Source of the DNA: an uncultured Clostridia bacterium
GTDB taxonomy: Bacteria; Bacillota_A; Clostridia; UMGS1840; HGM11507
Assembly: GCA_934403665.1 (NCBI GenBank)
Contig: CAKRUL010000097.1
Span: 1 to 6,008 of the forward strand
Reading direction: 5' to 3'
DNA: 6,008 nucleotides
Shown: positions 1 through 6,008 of the stretch, in pieces
How positions within the stretch are numbered: position 1 is the stretch's first letter
Layout of the letters: every line of letters begins with the position of its first letter
Notes under the pieces: generated by a model
Databases searched by the model: none
Told to the model about the DNA's origin: nothing
Seen by the model: the letters and a program-made list of their open reading frames with translations, nothing else
Position numbers and translations under genes: made by a program

Positions 1-73
1 TTTGTTGCGGCTGACTAGACCCGCTTCTATTTTAACATAGGTTTTTTATTTCTCATCGGCATAAGCCTCTTTT
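1..73. other. Left edge with no identifiable gene
   Basis: No start-to-stop reading frame of useful length is present on either strand. Plus-strand frames entering from the left edge close at TGA (12-14), TAG (16-18) and TAG (38-40), so a convergent gene could end here with only a few codons inside the window. On the minus strand the only ATG-led frame is about eleven codons. There are too few residues to recognise any protein. Confidence 0.4.
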
Positions 74-98
74 GAACTACCAGCTTAGCTGGTGGTTT
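74..98 (+). repeat. Hairpin with plus-strand bias (possible opposing terminator or IS-end hairpin)
   Basis: Arms 74-84 and 88-98 pair around a 3-base loop, with the core ACCAGC / GCTGGT. Two positions pair as G-U in plus-strand RNA (74 with 98, 78 with 94) but are mismatched in minus-strand RNA. On the plus strand the helix runs into TTTT (96-99). It may terminate a plus-strand gene that ends at the left edge. It also resembles the short imperfect hairpins at the ends of IS200/IS605-family elements. The structure is certain; its role is not. Confidence 0.5.
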
Positions 99-107
99 TC
101 GTGATAC

Positions 108-139
108 AAAAAAAGTCTGACGTTTGGTAACGCCAGACT
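108..139 (-). terminator. Rho-independent terminator of the minus-strand operon
   Basis: The inverted repeat 114-124 with 129-139 forms an 11-bp stem around a 4-base loop. On the minus strand it is followed directly by seven T residues (108-114, the first within the stem foot). The one position that does not pair on the plus strand (A120 with C133) becomes a U-G pair in minus-strand RNA, so the hairpin is complete only when transcribed in the direction of the operon. It sits about 38 bases past the oxidoreductase stop codon. Confidence 0.88.
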
Positions 140-143
140 CAAA

Positions 144-178
144 AGAATGTTTCCCTGTCAAAATGCCGAAAACATTCT
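144..178 (-). repeat. 9-bp inverted repeat overlapping the oxidoreductase stop codon
   Basis: Perfect arms at 144-152 and 170-178 are separated by 17 bases; the second arm includes two bases of the TAG stop (177-179). On the minus strand the hairpin is followed by TTTT, then by the main terminator stem. The long AT-rich stem is weaker than the terminator. It may be an additional 3' structure, or it may have no function. Confidence 0.5.
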
Positions 179-1232
179 ATCCATGCGATAGAAAAACCTT
201 CTCGCAATGTATGGAATTTTCTCCAAGCCGCTCCTCAGAAACAGCCTTTTTCTCTTTCAGTGCGCAATATTCCGGCTTTCTTTTTCGGAGATAATCGGCA
301 ATTTCAACCGACTGAATACCGGTTGCAACATCCGAATACGCTTTCTTCCCTCGTTTGATCAAATCAAAAAAGGTGGCATTTTCCGCATAAAATCCATTGC
401 TCTCAAACAGACTTTCCCGATCCCCGGTGATAGTTTTGTAGGCGGTTCCGTTTTTCGTGCACACCAGTCTCCCCGGCATATCTATCCCATTCCAGACAGG
501 AAGTTCCGCAAAAAATGTGTAATCCACACAGCTCACATGAATCCGTTCCGAAACACATCCGGAGCAGGGCAGCAAATTGATCTGCGCGGCAGCCGAATTT
601 TCAAACTGTGCATGCATATAAAAATCCGTCACCTTTTTTCCTGCATATTCGATGTCCTGATAGAGAAAATCCGCTTTCCTGTAATCGCTGTTTACAATAT
701 ACCGAATACTGTCAATCGCATGAATCGCCGTTGTGCAGAAATCATCATCCGTTCTGCCTGTGCGGACAAAATTACAGTCTGCATGCAAAATCGGTTGTCC
801 GCACGCTGCAATCTCCTGAATCAAAGAGGTCACAATCGGCATGTACCTTCTGTTGAATCCTACCCTTGCATACACTCCGTTTCTCTCGGCGCATTCGTGG
901 ATGCTTTTCGTTTCTTCCTGATTGATGCCCGGCGGTTTCTCCAAAAGAATATTGGTCTTGGTTTTCAGCACCTCCTGCGATACTTTTGCCGTGAGGGAAA
1001 CCGGGATAATCACCAATGCCACATCCGGCTTTTCCTGCTCAATCATCCTCTTGTAATCCGTATAATAGCGCTGAAAACCAATTTCCTTCTGAAATGCTTC
1101 TGCTTTTTTCGGATCCACATCACAACAAGCAGCCAGTTGTGTATCTTCATGCAAATAAGCATATTTTCGGCAAGCAGGTCCATGACCGTGGATTGCCATG
1201 TTCCCACAGCCAATGATGCATATTTTAAACAT
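177..1232 (-). CDS. Gfo/Idh/MocA-family NAD(P)-dependent oxidoreductase
   Basis: Predicted cytoplasmic 351-residue oxidoreductase, a usual length for this family. Seen: an N-terminal Rossmann fold beginning MFKICIIGCGNMA, with the dinucleotide-binding G-C-G-N-M-A at residues 8-13. The family E-K-P-P motif is at 98-101; its lysine (K99) is the usual catalytic or nicotinamide-site residue. G-F-N-R-R-Y follows at 125-130, and I-H-A-I-D at 170-174 supplies the usual active-site histidine (H171). Members oxidise, reduce or epimerise sugars, inositols or sugar acids, but the substrate cannot be told from the sequence. The ATG start has AGGAGA at 1243-1248, 11 bases upstream. It begins 21 bases after the GH94 stop, so it is almost certainly co-transcribed and is the last gene of the operon, ending in TAG just before a terminator. 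The protein is fairly rich in cysteine (including C-S-G-C at 223-226), with no recognised metal site. Family assignment is sure; the specific role is open. Confidence 0.93.
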   Translation of the reverse strand: MFKICIIGCGNMAIHGHGPACRKYAYLHEDTQLAACCDVDPKKAEAFQKEIGFQRYYTDYKRMIEQEKPDVALVIIPVSLTAKVSQEVLKTKTNILLEKPPGINQEETKSIHECAERNGVYARVGFNRRYMPIVTSLIQEIAACGQPILHADCNFVRTGRTDDDFCTTAIHAIDSIRYIVNSDYRKADFLYQDIEYAGKKVTDFYMHAQFENSAAAQINLLPCSGCVSERIHVSCVDYTFFAELPVWNGIDMPGRLVCTKNGTAYKTITGDRESLFESNGFYAENATFFDLIKRGKKAYSDVATGIQSVEIADYLRKRKPEYCALKEKKAVSEERLGENSIHCEKVFLSHG

Positions 1233-1253
1233 TTGTATCCCGTCTCCTGTTTT

Positions 1254-3596
1254 CTAAAATTCTGCGATAATTTCAATCTGTTTTTTCCCACGCATCTTCT
1301 CAAAGGGAAGAAACGTTCCTTCGATCCGCTCACCGTCTATCCGCAAGGCTTTCGCCCTCGCATTCTTTGCCGGCAATTTCCCGACTTTCAGATGACAGAC
1401 GATGCCCCGGTATTCTCTTGTCATTTCAAACCCGTCCCACTCCTGCGGGATACACGGATCAATCACAAGTCCGTCATAATCCGGCCGAAAACCAAGCACA
1501 TACTGTGTTGCCGCAAAATACATCCACGATGCTGTTCCGGTCAGCCAGGAATTGGAGGCCGCCCCGTACCGTTCATGTGCAGGTCCCAGCATTGCCGAAG
1601 CATACACATAAGGCTCAATCAAGGTTCGTTCCGCAATATCGTTCCTTCGGATGGGGAGCGATGCCCGATAAATCTCATAGGCTTCCTCATTTCTTCCCAG
1701 AATCGTTTCCGCTATGACGGCCCAGGTATTCGCATGATAAAATACACCGCCGTTTTCTTTGATTCCTGCCGGACATCCGAAATAACATTTCTGATCCGGA
1801 TCATATCCGCCGGACGCCGGCGCATGGGAAATCAAGCCAAACGAACAAAACAGCCGCCGATACACCTCATCAAAAGCCGTATTCCCTTCCTTTGCGTCAG
1901 GCAGTCTGGAGAGCACTGCCCACGACTGCGGATTCAGAAAAATCTTATTGTAGGCATCCTCATCCGTCCCGTATTTTTCGCCTTTATCCGTATATGCACG
2001 AAGAAACCATTTTCCGTCCCAAAGCTGTTTGTATTTGCTCCGGCACCATTCATAGTATTCTTCTGCCCAGCTCAGATGCGCCGCATCCCCCGTTTTCCGA
2101 AACAGCTGAATCAGTTCATAGGCCGCATGTGCCGCCTGGAAAAACACAAATACGCTCTCGGCCTTTCCCCCTTTTCCGATGGAATAGATGCTGTCATTCC
2201 AGTCGCTTTTCAGGAATTTCGGGATTCCGTGTTCCCCCACATTTTCCCGGGTGAACTCCAAGCCGCGGATCAAGTGCTCCAGCACAGTGCCTTCTCCGCT
2301 GTCCGCATATGGGATGCGTTCCTCCAGAAAGGCATAATCTCCCATCTCCCGAAGATAGGTGCAGACAGAGAAAACAGACCACAGATGATCGTCGGAGCGT
2401 CCTCCGCCTTCTGATTTTCCTGTCCCCGGATAATAGACATTTCGCGCGTTCCCGTTGCTCGCCTGTATTTTCAGAAGGGTTTTGATTCGCTCTTTCGCAG
2501 CAGGCGCCATCGCGTGCATGACGCCAAGCACATCCTGCATGCTGTCCCGAAAGCCCCAGCCGCGCACCACGCCGCGCTCGTAATAAGAGATAAAGCGCGA
2601 CCAATGGAATGTGGTGCGGCACTGATACGCATGCCATATATTCAGCATCGTGTTCATTTCTTCATCCGGGGTTTTTACTTGACAGCATTCCAGATACCTC
2701 TGCCATCCCGCCTTTAACTCCGCAAGGGCTCTGTCCGCCCGATCCCGCTCCAGCGCCTCCTTTGCCAGATCAGCGATCTGGGCGCTGTCACGGCATGCGC
2801 CGACCGTAAAAAGAAATCTTTTTTCTTCTTCTCCCTGCAGCTCCATCGGGCAGGACAAGCTTCCGCAGGCATTGTCCGCATTGATATGTGACTGACTGCA
2901 CTGTCCGCGTTCCACGGCGATGGGATTCTGTTCGCTTCTGTATTTCCCAAGAAAGATATCCCGTGCACAGTCAAATCCATCCATTTCAAGGGTTGTTGCC
3001 ATAAATCCATACAGGTTTCCGCAAATGACATTGTCGTCCACTGCGTCAAATTGGATGATGCCATCCTCGCACTTGGCGGTCATGGTATAGCGTGCCCATT
3101 CCGCCGCAATATCCACCGATGCATTGTAATAAGAAAACTCCATATAGGAAAACAGCTTCAGCTTCCGCGGTCTTGCCGTTGTGTTTTTCAGCGTGCAGTT
3201 CCAAAGCTCATAGCTTTTCCCTTCCGGTATGTAATATTTGATTTCTGTCTCTATGCCCCGATAGCTGCTTTTGATGACCGTATATCCCAAGCCATGGCGG
3301 CACTCGTAAAAATCCAATTCTTTCAGAACCGGCTGCCAGGTAGGCGACCAGTATTCTCCGGTCTCCATATCCCGTATATACAAGTACCGCCCCGGTCTGT
3401 CCATCGGAAGAGTATTGTATCGATACCTTGTCAGTCTCCTGTTGCCGGGATCCCCGTCAAACAAAAGTCCGCCGGCATTGTTGGAAATGATTCCGCTGAA
3501 TGTTCCGTCTCCCAAATAGTTTATCCACGGCGTCGGAGTGTCCGGCCGGGTGATCACATATTCTTTCGCTTCGTTGTCAAAGTACCCGCATCTCAT
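1254..3596 (-). CDS. GH94 glycoside phosphorylase (cellobiose/chitobiose phosphorylase-like)
   Basis: Predicted intracellular inverting phosphorylase of 780 residues, close to the roughly 800 of cellobiose and chitobiose phosphorylases. Known for the family: a beta-linked disaccharide plus phosphate gives an alpha-sugar 1-phosphate and a free sugar. Seen, numbered from the chosen start: an N-terminal beta-sandwich opening MRCGYFDNEAKEYVITRPDT, R-H-G-L-G-Y-T near 100-106, and the substrate-site R-G-W-G-F-R-D-S near 345-352. D-W-N-D at 465-468 carries the catalytic acid. H621 in Y-H-A-N-T-W and T688 in G-T-A-S-W-M-Y match the phosphate-binding residues. The C-terminal stretch P-D-Y-D-G-L-V-I-D-P-C-I-P is typical of the family. 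The frame stays open 14 codons further up to a TTG at 3638, but homologues begin at the ATG at 3594-3596, which has GGAG at 3605-3608, eight bases upstream. No signal peptide is seen. Cellobiose, N,N'-diacetylchitobiose, laminaribiose or another beta-disaccharide remain possible substrates. Confidence 0.92.
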   Translation of the reverse strand: MRCGYFDNEAKEYVITRPDTPTPWINYLGDGTFSGIISNNAGGLLFDGDPGNRRLTRYRYNTLPMDRPGRYLYIRDMETGEYWSPTWQPVLKELDFYECRHGLGYTVIKSSYRGIETEIKYYIPEGKSYELWNCTLKNTTARPRKLKLFSYMEFSYYNASVDIAAEWARYTMTAKCEDGIIQFDAVDDNVICGNLYGFMATTLEMDGFDCARDIFLGKYRSEQNPIAVERGQCSQSHINADNACGSLSCPMELQGEEEKRFLFTVGACRDSAQIADLAKEALERDRADRALAELKAGWQRYLECCQVKTPDEEMNTMLNIWHAYQCRTTFHWSRFISYYERGVVRGWGFRDSMQDVLGVMHAMAPAAKERIKTLLKIQASNGNARNVYYPGTGKSEGGGRSDDHLWSVFSVCTYLREMGDYAFLEERIPYADSGEGTVLEHLIRGLEFTRENVGEHGIPKFLKSDWNDSIYSIGKGGKAESVFVFFQAAHAAYELIQLFRKTGDAAHLSWAEEYYEWCRSKYKQLWDGKWFLRAYTDKGEKYGTDEDAYNKIFLNPQSWAVLSRLPDAKEGNTAFDEVYRRLFCSFGLISHAPASGGYDPDQKCYFGCPAGIKENGGVFYHANTWAVIAETILGRNEEAYEIYRASLPIRRNDIAERTLIEPYVYASAMLGPAHERYGAASNSWLTGTASWMYFAATQYVLGFRPDYDGLVIDPCIPQEWDGFEMTREYRGIVCHLKVGKLPAKNARAKALRIDGERIEGTFLPFEKMRGKKQIEIIAEF

Positions 3597-3604
3597 CTTC
3601 TTTT

Positions 3605-3608
3605 CTCC
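3605..3608 (-). promoter_or_regulatory. Ribosome binding site that decides the GH94 start
   Basis: On the minus strand GGAG lies eight bases before the ATG at 3594-3596, an ideal spacing. It falls inside the 14-codon in-frame extension to the TTG at 3638, whose own upstream sequence is the foot of a stem-loop with no comparable site. This argues that translation starts at the ATG. Confidence 0.75.
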
Positions 3609-3643
3609 GTTTCTTTGTGCTTTTGTTGCAGTTTCCAAAAGGC

Positions 3644-3669
3644 CGGGAGAACATTTTTATGTTCTCCCG
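3644..3669 (-). terminator. Intercistronic stem-loop after the solute-binding protein gene (attenuator or mRNA 3' stabiliser)
   Basis: A perfect 11-bp inverted repeat (3644-3654 with 3659-3669) encloses a 4-base loop. It starts 12 bases beyond the stop codon of the binding-protein gene. Read on the minus strand the stem is followed by GCC and only four T residues (3637-3640), so it is a weak rather than canonical terminator. Such stem-loops after binding-protein genes are known, as in the malE-malF gap of E. coli, to protect the upstream mRNA or reduce read-through, giving more binding protein than downstream enzyme. The structure is seen; the function is inferred. Confidence 0.7.
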
Positions 3670-3681
3670 CGTTTCCGTGCC

Positions 3682-5244
3682 TTACTGTGCGTCATACCGC
3701 TTCTGCGCGTCATTATAAATCTTCACCAGTTCTTTTGCACCCATGGTTTCTGCTTTCTGCAGCCATGCGTTCCATGCACTGTCCCCGGAGTCGTTTGTTA
3801 TGATATACTTTGACGCAAATTCTCTGCCTGCGGTATCCAATTTGGTCTGATATTCGTTAACAAGTTTCTGCTCTTCCGCAGTGAAGGCCAAAATCGGATC
3901 CATCGGTTCCATATGCTTCGGATCTTTTGCAAAGTCCTGCGCTTCCTGCTCTCTTTCGGTAAACTGGAAGTAAATGGAGCGGCGGTCAAAGCTCAGATAC
4001 ATTCCCTCGCTGAACATGCCGTATTTCTCCTCCAGCTTGCTCATATCCACCTTCTCGTCCGGTGCAAATTCAATGTATTTCGCCATGCCTTTTTCGTTCA
4101 GTTCATAGGTTTCCCCTTTGATTCCCATCGTGATCAATTCTTTCCCGGCGGGCGATAAACAAAAGTCCAAAACCTTAAACGCCGTTTCTGCCTTGGGGTT
4201 ATTTGCCACATGCCGTCCCCAGCAAATCTGGCTCAGCGTCGGCATGGTCTGTTTCGGTCCGACAGGATTGCCGAATCTTAAATCATAGTCCGGAACTGTA
4301 GTCGCCTGTTCCTTGAACATATCCATTCTTCCAATCCAATCCGTCGTGACAAACGCTTTGTCCGCCTGTGTCATTTTGGAAGTCCATGCCGCCTGCGTCA
4401 GCGTCAAAAATTCAGGATCTAACAGCTTTTCGTCATACAATTTTTTAAGGTAATCCAGCATTTCCTTATACACAGGATCGGTATCGGAATATTTCCAGAT
4501 TTTTTCGTTTTCGTCATAGTAGGGCTTAAAGGGTGTGATTCCCCAGCTGTAACCCAAATTGCTAAAAATACTGTCCTTCGACTTTGAGGTATAAGGATTA
4601 GAGGAAGGATAAATCTGCTTTAATTTTTTCAGAGCACGGTAAAATTCGTCCGGGCTGTTCCACATCGGAATATTGTTTTTGTCGAAAATATCCTTCCGGT
4701 ACATGGTCGCTCCCGTATTGACTTCCCGGTTCCAATCGTAACCGTAAAAGCCATACAGCTTTCCATCCCCTGCCGCATAGGATTTGAAAATCCAGTTATT
4801 CTCCTTATTGTCCACAAAGGTCGCTTTGAAGTTCGGCAGTTTATCGATATAATCTTCCACTGCCGCAAAGGCTCCCTGCATTGCCAAATCATTTGCCTGA
4901 ACCGGCTCCATGCCCTGTCCGATGATATCCGGCAAATCTTTGGAGGCGACCCACACACTTAATTTTTCTGCCGCCGCAGCTGCCGGTACAATGCGGAACT
5001 GCACGTCAACCCCTGTGATTTCTCTTAATTTGCGTGCTACATAAGAGTTGTTGAAATCCTCATGGCTGGAGGTAACCGACCATTCAATTGTTTCCGGTTT
5101 GTCGGTGAGCGGCAGCTTCAAGCCGCCGGTGTCTCCTATTTTTGCCGCAGTTTCCTCGTTGAAAAGCGTGTTTTCACTTCCTCCGCACCCGGACAGAGCT
5201 GATACTGCCAGCAATCCGGCGAGAATCAAACTAAGTTTTTTCAT
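3682..5244 (-). CDS. Lipoprotein solute-binding protein of a carbohydrate-type ABC importer (LplA/YtcQ-like)
   Basis: Predicted membrane-anchored extracellular binding protein of 520 residues that captures a solute, probably an oligosaccharide, for an ABC importer whose permease and ATPase genes are not in the window. Seen: a signal peptide with M-K-K then a hydrophobic core, ending in the lipobox L-S-G-C at 17-20, so C20 would be lipidated. A short G/S/N linker leads to the mature domain. Family-like segments are L-P-D-I-I near 104-108, G-K-L-Y-G-F near 161-166 and Y-R-K-D-I-F near 182-187. The large size and the C-terminal pattern, with a W-N-A-W helix followed by a terminal K-I-Y-N-D-A-Q-K-R-Y, are those of LplA/YtcQ-like proteins rather than the shorter MalE type. 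The ATG is preceded by AGGAAG and GAGGG (5249-5258). It lies 46 bases after the nitrilase stop and 85 before the GH94 start, which supports one operon. The ligand cannot be read from the sequence. Confidence 0.92.
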   Translation of the reverse strand: MKKLSLILAGLLAVSALSGCGGSENTLFNEETAAKIGDTGGLKLPLTDKPETIEWSVTSSHEDFNNSYVARKLREITGVDVQFRIVPAAAAAEKLSVWVASKDLPDIIGQGMEPVQANDLAMQGAFAAVEDYIDKLPNFKATFVDNKENNWIFKSYAAGDGKLYGFYGYDWNREVNTGATMYRKDIFDKNNIPMWNSPDEFYRALKKLKQIYPSSNPYTSKSKDSIFSNLGYSWGITPFKPYYDENEKIWKYSDTDPVYKEMLDYLKKLYDEKLLDPEFLTLTQAAWTSKMTQADKAFVTTDWIGRMDMFKEQATTVPDYDLRFGNPVGPKQTMPTLSQICWGRHVANNPKAETAFKVLDFCLSPAGKELITMGIKGETYELNEKGMAKYIEFAPDEKVDMSKLEEKYGMFSEGMYLSFDRRSIYFQFTEREQEAQDFAKDPKHMEPMDPILAFTAEEQKLVNEYQTKLDTAGREFASKYIITNDSGDSAWNAWLQKAETMGAKELVKIYNDAQKRYDAQ

Positions 5245-5290
5245 GGTTCCCTCTTCCTTTCTTTCTCTGTTATGTTTTTTATTTCTCCGT

Positions 5291-6008
5291 TTAGGTTTGC
5301 GCTAAGCTTTGATATAAATCCGGACGGCGTTCATTCATATAGATATTCCGTCTGGAAGCAGAAGATTTGCTTACCGACAGGTATCGCACCAGAAATTCCT
5401 GCTCCAAATCTACCTCGGCGATTGCGACGCCTCTGCCGTCTGCCGCTGCGATTTCCTCGCCCTCCGGATTGAAAATTTTTGTTGTGCCGAAGGTGGTTGT
5501 GCAGTTGATCACATAAACGCCGTTATCCCGTGCACGCATGATGCTTTGTTCCTGCATAAATCCGGCGGTTGGATTGATGATAATTTCCGCTCCTTTTTGC
5601 TGCAGAAGTCTGCAGAACTCCGGGAAAAAGAAGTCCCAGCAGATGGCAAAACCGACTCTGCCGAAATCCGTGTCCACAACAACCGCTTCATCCCCGGGTT
5701 TCATTCCATCTTCATATTCCGAAACGGTTAAATGTGTTTTGTGATATACCGCAGAAATTTCTCCCTTGCGGTCGATCAGCAAAGCTGTGTTATAGAGAAT
5801 TCCGTCTTTCGCCTTTTCTTTAAACGAAAAAGCAAGATACACGCCGTGTTGTTTCGCCTTATCCCGCATTTTGTCAATCTGCGGGCTGTCAATCGACAGC
5901 CAGACATCTTTGGCAGCAAAGCAGTTTCTTGAATAAAAGCATTCGGTCAGAACAATCAGATCCACCTTCGGAAAACGCTGCATCAGAGAATCAATCCGTC
6001 TCAGACTG
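5291..6008 (-). CDS. Carbon-nitrogen hydrolase, nitrilase superfamily (N-terminus beyond the window)
   Basis: Predicted cytoplasmic amidase-type enzyme that cleaves a non-peptide C-N bond through a cysteine thioester. The frame is open to the window edge, so the first roughly 30 residues are missing. The in-window ATG at 5981-5983 is internal, because matching residues (S-L-R-R-I-D-S-L) continue upstream of it. Counting from that methionine, the E-K-C catalytic residues are all visible: E14 in V-L-T-E, K82 in Y-H-K-T-H-L and C115 in G-F-A-I-C-W-D, with F-P-E following as usual. E89 or E91 is the likely second glutamate. The N-P-T-A-G-F segment (138-143) and the R-A-R-D-N-G-V-Y-V-I-N segment (150-160) are also typical of the fold. 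The gene ends in TAA 46 bases before the binding-protein start, so it probably heads or continues the same operon. The subfamily and amide substrate are unknown. An amidase beside a disaccharide phosphorylase is unexpected. Confidence 0.9.
   Translation of the reverse strand, partial: SLRRIDSLMQRFPKVDLIVLTECFYSRNCFAAKDVWLSIDSPQIDKMRDKAKQHGVYLAFSFKEKAKDGILYNTALLIDRKGEISAVYHKTHLTVSEYEDGMKPGDEAVVVDTDFGRVGFAICWDFFFPEFCRLLQQKGAEIIINPTAGFMQEQSIMRARDNGVYVINCTTTFGTTKIFNPEGEEIAAADGRGVAIAEVDLEQEFLVRYLSVSKSSASRRNIYMNERRPDLYQSLAQT

Noticed and set aside
144..178. The inverted repeat over the oxidoreductase stop codon as the main terminator.
   Set aside because: It has only nine AT-rich pairs and a 17-base loop, while the next hairpin downstream (114-139) has the compact stem, short loop and T-run expected of the real terminator.
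207..2414. A 735-codon open frame on the plus strand antisense to the oxidoreductase and GH94 genes.
   Set aside because: It is in exact codon register with both minus-strand genes, so it stays open simply because those genes rarely use TTA, CTA and TCA codons. Its translation is rich in R, H, P, F and C with no recognisable domain, and the minus-strand genes are unmistakable.
3051..3803. A 250-codon plus-strand frame over the 5' part of GH94 and the end of the binding-protein gene.
   Set aside because: It is in the same antisense register as GH94, runs through the intercistronic stem-loop into the next gene, and has no domain-like features.
5245..5290. A promoter in the 46-base gap before the binding-protein gene.
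   Set aside because: The gap is purine-rich on the coding strand and has no convincing -35/-10 pair; it is better explained as leader and ribosome binding site.
5981..5983. ATG at 5981-5983 as the start of the nitrilase gene.
   Set aside because: The frame continues upstream to the window edge with helix-like residues that fit the family just before the catalytic glutamate. Starting here would remove the first strand and helix of the fold.
1..6008. CRISPR arrays, tRNA or rRNA genes, and defence or phage genes.
   Set aside because: No spaced direct repeats, tRNA-like cloverleaf or related protein families were seen; the space from 177 onward is taken up by four metabolic or transport genes.

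Overview
The window reads as a fragment of a Firmicutes chromosome, most like a gut Clostridia (Lachnospiraceae or Ruminococcaceae type). The signs are purine-rich Shine-Dalgarno sites, moderate GC, a Gram-positive style lipoprotein solute-binding protein of the LplA/YtcQ kind, and a clostridial-looking GH94 phosphorylase. The taxonomic placement is inference from protein style only.

Nearly all of the window is one block of four genes on the minus strand, so it is read from high to low coordinates. In order of transcription they are: (1) a carbon-nitrogen hydrolase of the nitrilase superfamily, cut by the window edge at 6008 and ending at 5291; (2) a lipoprotein solute-binding protein of a carbohydrate-type ABC importer (5244-3682); (3) a GH94 phosphorylase related to cellobiose/chitobiose phosphorylases (start revised to 3596, end 1254); (4) a Gfo/Idh/MocA NAD(P)-dependent oxidoreductase (1232-177). 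The gaps are 46, 85 and 21 bases. The 85-base gap holds a strong 11-bp stem-loop just after the binding-protein gene. A rho-independent terminator at 108-139 closes the block. No promoter is visible, so the operon probably starts beyond 6008, where the permease genes may also lie.

The working picture is uptake of a small glycan by the binding protein and its unseen permeases. The GH94 enzyme would then split an intracellular beta-linked disaccharide with phosphate to give a sugar 1-phosphate, and the oxidoreductase would oxidise, reduce or epimerise a sugar-like intermediate. The nitrilase-type amidase is the least expected member. It could mean the substrate carries an amide or N-acyl type group, but nothing in the sequence fixes the substrate.

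Bases 1-107 hold no complete gene. They contain a second hairpin (74-98) whose pairing favours the plus strand. This suggests either a convergent plus-strand gene ending near base 1-40 or the end of an IS200/IS605-type element. No CRISPR array, tRNA, rRNA or complete mobile element was seen. The system looks like a plausible but ordinary accessory glycan-use operon with an uncharacterised gene combination, not a clearly new kind of system.
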